Assembly (NCBI GenBank): GCA_946540075.1
Contig: CAMNHZ010000027.1
Location: 1-9,997, forward strand
DNA: 9,997 nt
Direction of reading: 5' to 3'
Origin: an uncultured Bacillota bacterium
GTDB lineage: Bacteria; Bacillota_I; Bacilli_A; RF39; UBA660
Positions 4,510 through 9,997 of this stretch are shown piece by piece. Positions within the stretch are counted from its first letter, which is position 1. Each line of letters starts with the position of its first letter. A program made the translations under genes and the position numbers. The notes beneath the pieces were generated by a model that made no database searches, had not been told where the DNA came from, and saw nothing but the letters and a program-made list of their open reading frames with translations.

Positions 4510-6270
4510 ATGCAAGGAAAGATAGTATATATAAGTGATAATATTGCGCATATTAAAATAGATCAAGGTACTCCACTTGCAACTAATATGATGAATCTTC
4601 ATATTGTATTTGAAGATGATAAAAAGAAAATATTAGGAGAAGTAGATGATATAAGTTCTGATATTATTAAAGTTAAGTTTTTAGGAGAAATTGTAAATGG
4701 AAAGTTTGTTGGTGGAGTTATTAGAAAACCAACATTGTCTGCTAGAATAAGAGTTATAGACAAGGAAGAGGTAGCGCTATTGGTTGGTGAGAATAAACCA
4801 GGAAGTATGTTACTAGGATATTCTCCATTATATGATGATTATCCAATAAGAGTTGATATAAATGATATGTTTAGTAATCATATGGCTATTTTTGGTAATA
4901 CAGGTAGTGGTAAATCATGTGGAGTAGCTAGACTTCTTCAAAATATATTCACTAATAATAGTTTTTTACCATATAAATCTAATTTCTTTATATTTGATGC
5001 ATATGGAGAATATCATAATGCTTTCAAAAATATTCATGATATTAATCCAAATCTTAACTTTAAGTTTTTTACAACAAATGAAAGAGATATTGCATCAAGT
5101 GGTGGTGAAAGATTAAGAATACCTTTATGGTTACTTACAATTGATGATGTTGCACTTTTGTTAGATGCAACAGAACATACTCAATTACCTATTATTGAAA
5201 GAATGTTAAAATTAACTAATATTTTTGCACTTGACACTGATCAAGCTAATGCTTATAAGAATCATTTGATAGCAAAAGCAATTATGACTATTTTATATAC
5301 AAATGAAACTTCATCAAGTAAACGTAATGATATATTTTCTATTCTTGCTACCTGTTCAACTAAAGAATTTAATTTAGAGGCACCTGTTCAAGGTGTAGGT
5401 TATGTACGTAAATTTAGAGAATGTTTTACTATTGATAGTGCAGGTAATTTTACTGAAAGTATATTAGTAACAGAATATATTAGTAGCTTCATTAAAGATG
5501 AACTTGATACATATGAACCAACAGAAAAGAAATATTTTACACTAAAGGATATGGAAAAAGCATTGAATTTTACATTAATTAGTGAAGGGTTACTTCAAAA
5601 CGATAAAGTCTATGGAGATGCTATTACATTAAAAGTAAGATTACATTCATTAGTAATAAGTGAAAATGCAAGATTCTTTGATTATCCTAATTATGTTACT
5701 TTAGAACAATATATAATTCAATTAGTTGCAAAAGGTAATTCTAAGGCTCAAATTATTAATTTCAATTTAGAAGATATAGATGACTCTCTTGCAAAAGTAA
5801 TATGTAAAATTTATACAAGAATGTTATTTGAGTTTACTAAAGGATTAAAGGTAAGAGCTTCAATTCCGTTCCATATATTCTTAGAAGAAGCTCATAGATA
5901 TGTTCAAAATGATAATGATAAATATTTAATAGGTTATAATATCTTTGAAAGAGTAGCAAAAGAAGGACGTAAGTATGGGTTGGTCTTTAACTTAATTTCA
6001 CAACGTCCAGTAGAAATAAGTGAAACTGTTATTTCACAATGTACTAATTTTATGATATTTAAGATGAATCATCCAAGAGATTTAGATTATATTAAAAAGA
6101 TGATTCCAAATATAAGTGCTGATATAGTAGAAAAGCAAAAGAGTTTACAACCAGGTACTTGTATGGCATTTGGTAAAGCATTTAAAGTTCCTATGATAGT
6201 AAAAATGGAAATGCCTAATCCAGAACCATCAAGTAGTAGCTGCGATATAATCGCAACATGGGGAGCATAA
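4510..6270 (+). CDS. HerA/DUF87-type hexameric ATPase (FtsK-HerA superfamily)
   Basis: The 586-residue protein opens with a beta-rich region (about 1-95) consistent with the HAS-barrel of HerA. A RecA-like ATPase of the FtsK-HerA superfamily follows: Walker A GNTGSGKS (129-136), FIFDAYGEYHNAF (160-172, matching the D-x-x-GEY motif of HerA), Walker B FHIFLEEAH (454-462, with E459/E460 as candidate catalytic Glu), an Arg-rich stretch RVAKEGRKYGL (481-491) and the sensor-like SQRP (497-500). Archaeal HerA is a DNA translocase acting with the nuclease NurA in end resection; bacterial relatives occur alone or with Sir2-like or nuclease partners in defence loci. No nuclease, Sir2 or NurA gene is adjacent here, so a housekeeping DNA-processing role is as likely as defence. 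The start has GAGGGTGA (4498-4505) 4 nt upstream of ATG 4510. It lies 18 bp behind ylxM and ends at a shared terminator. Family assignment is solid; function is open. Confidence 0.88.
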   Translation: MQGKIVYISDNIAHIKIDQGTPLATNMMNLHIVFEDDKKKILGEVDDISSDIIKVKFLGEIVNGKFVGGVIRKPTLSARIRVIDKEEVALLVGENKPGSMLLGYSPLYDDYPIRVDINDMFSNHMAIFGNTGSGKSCGVARLLQNIFTNNSFLPYKSNFFIFDAYGEYHNAFKNIHDINPNLNFKFFTTNERDIASSGGERLRIPLWLLTIDDVALLLDATEHTQLPIIERMLKLTNIFALDTDQANAYKNHLIAKAIMTILYTNETSSSKRNDIFSILATCSTKEFNLEAPVQGVGYVRKFRECFTIDSAGNFTESILVTEYISSFIKDELDTYEPTEKKYFTLKDMEKALNFTLISEGLLQNDKVYGDAITLKVRLHSLVISENARFFDYPNYVTLEQYIIQLVAKGNSKAQIINFNLEDIDDSLAKVICKIYTRMLFEFTKGLKVRASIPFHIFLEEAHRYVQNDNDKYLIGYNIFERVAKEGRKYGLVFNLISQRPVEISETVISQCTNFMIFKMNHPRDLDYIKKMIPNISADIVEKQKSLQPGTCMAFGKAFKVPMIVKMEMPNPEPSSSSCDIIATWGA

Positions 6271-6297
6271 AAGAGATGATATTAATCATCTCTTTTT
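6269..6297. terminator. Two-way intrinsic terminator shared by the HerA-like gene and gerAB
   Basis: A 10-bp perfect stem (6271-6280 with 6285-6294, arms AAGAGATGAT and ATCATCTCTT) closes a 4-nt loop ATTA, with T-runs following on both strands. It begins right at the TAA of the HerA-like gene (6268-6270). On the minus strand the stop codon of gerAB (6284-6282) lies in the loop, and its last codons form one arm. Confidence 0.88.
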
Positions 6298-7289
6298 AGT
6301 GATATCAAAAATGGTATAAATAAGAAAGATATATATAATAATGGTAGGGTGTATTTAAATGTTATTTTAGTATATATAACAAGGTTAGATACGATATATA
6401 TACAAAGCATTATAATATAAAAGTCTTTGGTATTTAAGTATTTTCTTATAAAGAATAGTGTTGTAGATATTATAATAAATAAATCAAATATAGTTTGAAT
6501 AGATAGTAATGCCTCGATATTACCAGAGTATCCAATAATCGATACTTCTTTGAAAATATTTGTTGTTGAACTATTTGAAAAATTACTAATTAGAACATTT
6601 AAGAGTATTATAAAGATTAATAAAAAATTAGTTGTTATATAGGAACTAACAATAATTTTAATGTTCTGTTTATTATAATTAATAGGTAGAGTTAACAAGA
6701 AAAATAATGGTAAAATGTTAAACCCAATATATAATAGAACATTTTTACTTATGTTAGTATTATACACAGTGAAAGGTAATATATTAGAAAAATCAACTTT
6801 GAATATTAGGCTTATAAAACTAATTAAAGTAAATAAAACAGAAATAAAAAATAGTATTACACTTGTTCTAGTTAAAACAGTAATTTTTTTTAATGATATA
6901 TAGACAAAAGGAATCATAATACTGAGTGATATTAAAATAGGAGACATATCTTCAAGATATTCATTTTTTATATATAAGGTATAATTAGAAAATAATAATA
7001 TTAAAAAAAATATTGATGAAATAAATATTATATAGTTTATTGTTTTGGCTGGAAGTTTAGTAAAATTATTATCAATGTAGTTTTTTAAACTGTTGTTCTT
7101 GATTTTTTTTAAAATAGTTATATATATAAATAATGGGATTAATCCTAGTAATGATGATATAATCAAAACACTTATACTATTATTCTTAGAACTTTTTAAT
7201 ATACTGTTTAATGTAAGATTAAAAAAACTGGATCTAATTAGAAAATAACATATGCAAAATATTTCTATACTACTAATTCTTTTATTCAA
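6282..7289 (-). CDS. gerAB: Spore germination receptor subunit GerAB (endospore germination permease)
   Basis: A 335-residue, extremely hydrophobic protein with about ten predicted membrane spans (roughly residues 10-27, 39-60, 84-107, 115-132, 138-162, 184-203, 213-236, 263-282, 288-306, 312-330), as expected for the GerAB branch of the APC amino-acid/polyamine transporter superfamily. GerAB is the B subunit of GerA-type receptors in the spore inner membrane, where it binds the germinant. Assignment rests on topology, length (usually ~360) and the position directly after gerAA, more than on a single motif. The start was placed at TTG 7289-7287 because GAGAGTGAT lies 4 nt upstream and it overlaps the gerAA stop by 8 bp. 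An upstream TTG at 7325 has no good ribosome site. Translation is probably coupled to gerAA. Confidence 0.8.
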   Translation of the reverse strand: MNKRISSIEIFCICYFLIRSSFFNLTLNSILKSSKNNSISVLIISSLLGLIPLFIYITILKKIKNNSLKNYIDNNFTKLPAKTINYIIFISSIFFLILLFSNYTLYIKNEYLEDMSPILISLSIMIPFVYISLKKITVLTRTSVILFFISVLFTLISFISLIFKVDFSNILPFTVYNTNISKNVLLYIGFNILPLFFLLTLPINYNKQNIKIIVSSYITTNFLLIFIILLNVLISNFSNSSTTNIFKEVSIIGYSGNIEALLSIQTIFDLFIIISTTLFFIRKYLNTKDFYIIMLCIYIVSNLVIYTKITFKYTLPLLYISFLFIPFLISLKRDD

Positions 7290-8727
7290 TATTATCACTC
7301 TCTCTAATAATATTCTTTTTGGCAAGATAACTTGGCCTTTGTTTTCTTTTTTGTATACTTAATTTTATTATTGCATCTGAATTATCGTTAATATTAAATG
7401 GTGATATAGGAAGAAGATATGGTATACCTAATACTTCGGTACTACTTAAATTTATAGTAAGTATTAATCCAATTAATACTGTTCCAACAAGTCCTAGAAA
7501 TGAAGCACCAATAATAAAAAATATTCTCCATATACGAATACTATTGACCATATCTATATCACTAAATAATAGACCACAAATAGATGTTATTGCTACTATG
7601 ATAATGCTAATTGCAGAAAATATACCTGCTTCAACAGCAGCATTACCTAATACTAACCCTCCAACTACACTGACTGCTGTTCCCATCGCATTAGGAATTC
7701 TTATGTCAGATTCTCTAAGTATTTCAAATACTAATGTTAATAATAAAATTTCAATGTAAGGAGGAAAGGGAACATTTTTCCTTTGCATAATGATAGAATT
7801 CATTAATTCTTTAGGTAGTATTTCAGGGTTAAATGACGTTACTGATATATATAAAGCAGGTGTAAGCATTGTTATTATAAAGGATATAAAACGAATTATT
7901 CTTGTGAAATTTGCATTAATATTTTTTTGATAATAATCCTCAGGAGAATGAAAGTAATCAACAAACAAACCAGGTATGATTAAAGCATAAGGACTATTCT
8001 CTACCAGTATTACAATCTTTCCGTTTAATAAACTTTGTGATACCAAATCAGGTCTTTCAGTGCTTATCATTTGTGGAAAAATACTAAATTTACTTGTATT
8101 TAAATATTCTCTTATATAACCACTATCTATAATTCCATCAATATTTATTTTTTTTAATTTGTTAGTTATTTTTCTAACGTTGTTTGTGTTCGCAATATCT
8201 TTTATATAAGCAACACTAACTTTAGTATTAGTTCTTTTTCCGATATTTAAATCAGTAAACCAAAGATTAGTATCTTTTATACGTTTTCTAATAAGTCCTA
8301 TGTTTGTTAAATGGTTTTCAGTAAAACTATCTTTAGGTCCTCTAATAACAGTTTCACTAGTTGCTTCACTAATACTACGGTCTAAATTTGCTCTAGTTTC
8401 AATTGCTATAGCTTTATTATTACCATCAATAAATAAACATAAAAATCCACTTACTAATAAATTATATATATCATCATAGTTATCAACCTCTTTAATGTTA
8501 CTATTTGAAAGATTGTTTTTAAGAAATTCAAATAGATTACAGTTAGATTTAATGTTAGTGATTTTTTTTAGTACAAAGTCACTAATTTTATCATCACTAC
8601 ATACAGTATCAATAAAAATGTAAGCAATGTTGTTTTTTCCAATCTTAATATATCGATATTTTAAGTCGGAACTATTTCCAAATTTATTACAGATTAAGTT
8701 AATATTTTTTTTAATATCAAAGTTCAT
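7282..8727 (-). CDS. gerAA: Spore germination receptor subunit GerAA
   Basis: The 481-residue protein carries hallmark GerA-family motifs. RGPKDSFTENHLTNIGLIRK (residues 129-148) corresponds to the GPxxxFTE...TNxxLIRxR block. PFPPYIEILLLTLVFEILRE (320-339), DIRIPNAMGT (341-350) and VVGGLVLGNAAVEAG (354-368) form the conserved membrane-domain core. The N-terminal ~270 residues are soluble and include two alpha/beta lobes. Membrane spans are predicted at about 276-297, 322-338, 350-365, 370-389 and 401-426, followed by a basic C-terminal tail. GerAA, with GerAB and usually the lipoprotein GerAC, forms the nutrient receptor, and the A subunit has been proposed to act as an ion channel. The start is ATG 8727 with AGGTGAA (8739-8733) 5 nt upstream. 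The length matches the family norm (~480-500). It is divergent from the rRNA methyltransferase gene across a 77-bp gap. Confidence 0.95.
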   Translation of the reverse strand: MNFDIKKNINLICNKFGNSSDLKYRYIKIGKNNIAYIFIDTVCSDDKISDFVLKKITNIKSNCNLFEFLKNNLSNSNIKEVDNYDDIYNLLVSGFLCLFIDGNNKAIAIETRANLDRSISEATSETVIRGPKDSFTENHLTNIGLIRKRIKDTNLWFTDLNIGKRTNTKVSVAYIKDIANTNNVRKITNKLKKINIDGIIDSGYIREYLNTSKFSIFPQMISTERPDLVSQSLLNGKIVILVENSPYALIIPGLFVDYFHSPEDYYQKNINANFTRIIRFISFIITMLTPALYISVTSFNPEILPKELMNSIIMQRKNVPFPPYIEILLLTLVFEILRESDIRIPNAMGTAVSVVGGLVLGNAAVEAGIFSAISIIIVAITSICGLLFSDIDMVNSIRIWRIFFIIGASFLGLVGTVLIGLILTINLSSTEVLGIPYLLPISPFNINDNSDAIIKLSIQKRKQRPSYLAKKNIIRESDNIE

Positions 8728-8779
8728 AATAATTCACCTATATTATTATGTTAAAAAAAGATTAATAATAAACATTATA

Positions 8780-8788
8780 TGTTATAAT
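8780..8788 (+). promoter_or_regulatory. Predicted extended -10 promoter for the rRNA methyltransferase gene
   Basis: TGTTATAAT is a complete extended -10 element; no good -35 is visible, which extended -10 promoters can tolerate. The predicted start near 8795 would begin the transcript within the GGTGGTGA ribosome site, 10 nt before the ATG at 8805. Because of that very short leader the call is tentative. Confidence 0.4.
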
Positions 8789-8804
8789 TATGGTGGTGAA
8801 TTGT

Positions 8805-9997
8805 ATGAAATATGAACTAATAATAGATGATATTGATCATCAAGGAAGAGGAATAGGCCATATTAATGGCAAAACTATTTTTATACCTAATGCATTGGTA
8901 GGTGAATGTGTAGAGGTAGAAGTGACTAAAAATAAGAAAAACTATATGGAGGGAAAAGTAATTAATTATATTAAAACAAGTTCATTAAGAATTAAACCGA
9001 TTTGTCCATATTTTGATAAATGTGGTGGTTGTGATTTGATGCATATACCATATGAAGAGCAATTAAAATATAAAAAAAATAAGGTTATTAGTATAATGAA
9101 AAAGTTTGCTCATATTGATAAAGATGTTGTAAATGACATAATTTCCTGTGAACAAACATTGGGATATAGAAACAAGATTACTTTCCAAGTAAAAGAAAAA
9201 TTAGGTTTATTTGAACGAAAAAGTTATCAATTAATTAGTGTAGATAAATGCTTACTCGTACCGGATGAAGTTAATAATTTGATTAATATTTTAAATGAAT
9301 ATGATTTAAGTAAAATTAATAGTATTGTTATAAGATATACTAATTTAAAGCAAATAATGGTTGTTTTCACACTTAAAGAAGATATTCCTAATAATGAATT
9401 AGTATCTAAATTAGAAAAACATGTCACAAGTGTTTATAAAAATTTAAATACTGATTATTATAAGATATATGGACAAGACTATGTAACAGACACAATTCTT
9501 GATTATAAATTTAATATATATCCAAGTGCTTTTTTTCAGGTTAATAGATATCAAATAGTAAAGTTATATGACGTTATTTTAAAGTATGCAGAATTAACAG
9601 GTAAAGAAAAAGTTCTTGATTTATATTGTGGAACAGGGACTATAGGTACATATTTAAGTAAATATGCTAAAGAAGTTTTAGGTGTAGAAATAAATGAATT
9701 AGCTATAAAAAATGCTAATGAAAACAAAAGAATAAATAATATTGATAATATAACATTTGTAAATGGGAATGTATCAAAAGTTATAAATAATCTAGATTAT
9801 AAACCTGATTTAATTATAGTTGATCCACCAAGAGTAGGATTGGATAAAAATACGATTAATTATATATTATCTAAAAAAACAGATAAAGTTATATATGTAT
9901 CGTGTAATCCTATAACGCTAGCACGTGACATAAAACTAATGGATGAATATGATGTAGAAAAAATTACTCCAGTAGATATGTTTCCAAACACTAGCCA
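8805..9997 (+). CDS. rlmD: 23S rRNA (uracil-5-)-methyltransferase, RumA/RlmD family (3' end outside window)
   Basis: The frame is open from ATG 8805 through the window edge (397 whole codons visible). An N-terminal TRAM-like RNA-binding domain (about 1-57) is followed by an iron-sulfur cysteine set, CPYFDKCGGC (C67, C73, C76) with C149 (DKCLLVPD), as in RumA. The C-terminal Rossmann methyltransferase has YPSAFFQVN (239-247), the SAM motif VLDLYCGTGTIG (270-281), acidic GVEIN (293-297), VDPPRVGL (339-346) and the catalytic-Cys motif YVSCNP (364-369, C367). The visible end, DMFPNTS, precedes the conserved HVE motif, so only about 20-40 residues are missing. Family members methylate C5 of specific 23S rRNA uridines using SAM. 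Bacillota often have RlmCD, which modifies two sites, so the symbol rlmD is by family and not by proven site. TrmA-type tRNA specificity is less likely because of the TRAM and Fe-S features. GGTGGTGA precedes the start by 5 nt. Confidence 0.93.
   Translation, partial: MKYELIIDDIDHQGRGIGHINGKTIFIPNALVGECVEVEVTKNKKNYMEGKVINYIKTSSLRIKPICPYFDKCGGCDLMHIPYEEQLKYKKNKVISIMKKFAHIDKDVVNDIISCEQTLGYRNKITFQVKEKLGLFERKSYQLISVDKCLLVPDEVNNLINILNEYDLSKINSIVIRYTNLKQIMVVFTLKEDIPNNELVSKLEKHVTSVYKNLNTDYYKIYGQDYVTDTILDYKFNIYPSAFFQVNRYQIVKLYDVILKYAELTGKEKVLDLYCGTGTIGTYLSKYAKEVLGVEINELAIKNANENKRINNIDNITFVNGNVSKVINNLDYKPDLIIVDPPRVGLDKNTINYILSKKTDKVIYVSCNPITLARDIKLMDEYDVEKITPVDMFPNTS

Noticed and set aside
6241..6255. 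Perfect 6-bp hairpin (TGCGAT-ATA-ATCGCA) near the 3' end of the HerA-like gene.
   Set aside because: It lies in coding sequence with no T-run after it, and a proper terminator follows 15 bp later; a 6-bp stem is compatible with chance.
4510..6270. Antiviral defence island centred on the HerA-like ATPase.
   Set aside because: No nuclease, Sir2, reverse transcriptase, helicase partner or mobile-element signal is present; the neighbours are ftsY, ylxM and germination genes, so a defence role is not supported here.
7290..7325. A start for gerAB at TTG 7325.
   Set aside because: It has no suitably spaced Shine-Dalgarno and would extend the protein 12 residues before the family-like N terminus; TTG 7289 has GAGAGTGAT upstream.
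8744..8773. Forespore sigma-G-like promoter before gerAA: GTTTA, 18 bp, CATAATA on the minus strand.
   Set aside because: The -10 fits the consensus but the -35 misses a key base, and the implied start falls inside the ribosome site. In such AT-rich sequence this is not enough to call without expression data.
8771..8783. Small palindrome AACAT-TAT-ATGTT between the divergent gerAA and rlmD genes, as a possible operator.
   Set aside because: Five-base arms of A/T-rich sequence are expected by chance at this composition, and no regulator gene is nearby.
6715..9427. Short open frames opposite gerAB, gerAA and rlmD (6715-6903, 7544-7759, 8627-8815, 9227-9427).
   Set aside because: All are antisense shadows of well supported genes and show no ribosome site or recognisable domain.
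1..9997. Possible mycoplasma-type genetic code (UGA = Trp), suggested by the extreme AT content and exclusive TAA stops.
   Set aside because: All genes are full-length with UGA read as stop and their tryptophans use UGG (for example in ftsY and the HerA-like gene). Spore germination genes also fit a walled Bacillota.

Overview
This is a very AT-rich stretch (roughly a quarter G+C by eye) of a bacterial chromosome. The genes are tightly packed, all eight visible stop codons are TAA, and the ribosome-binding sites follow an AGGTGAT pattern. A GerAA/GerAB germination-receptor pair, FtsY plus YlxM, a BspA-like leucine-rich repeat protein and a TRAM-domain rRNA methyltransferase together point to a low-GC Bacillota. 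It is probably a host-associated, Erysipelotrichia- or Clostridia-like lineage descended from spore formers, but the sequence alone does not fix the genus. The genes are intact with UGA read as stop, and tryptophans are encoded by UGG, so there is no sign of a mycoplasma-type code.

Layout. 1-362 (+): C-terminal end of a leucine-rich repeat protein, closed by a long two-way hairpin terminator. 424-783 (-): HIT-family hydrolase. 899-2353 (-): zinc-ribbon/single-pass membrane protein with an Asn-rich linker built from a 258-bp tandem repeat. 2454-3062 (+): class I glutamine-amidotransferase-like peptidase C26. 3124-4107 (+): ftsY. 4201-4491 (+): ylxM. 4510-6270 (+): HerA/DUF87-type ATPase. 6282-7289 (-) and 7282-8727 (-): gerAB and gerAA, an overlapping pair transcribed in the order gerAA-gerAB. 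8805 to the window end (+): RumA/RlmD-family 23S rRNA uracil-5-methyltransferase, missing only its last residues.

How the genes relate. FtsY is the SRP receptor, and YlxM is normally encoded beside ffh. Here ylxM is instead 18 bp upstream of a HerA-like ATPase and ffh is not adjacent. GerAA and GerAB form the membrane part of a nutrient germinant receptor. The usual third gene, gerAC, is absent from the operon because gerAB runs directly into a shared terminator with the convergent ATPase gene. The other genes look like individually transcribed housekeeping or surface functions.

I see no RNA gene, mobile element, CRISPR array or prophage. The most notable features are the almost perfect in-frame 258-bp duplication in the zinc-ribbon protein, the two-gene germination operon, the ylxM-HerA pairing, and the extreme compaction of signals: -10 boxes that place the transcript start on the Shine-Dalgarno, terminators overlapping -35 boxes, and a stop codon inside a terminator loop. 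None of these proves a new system.
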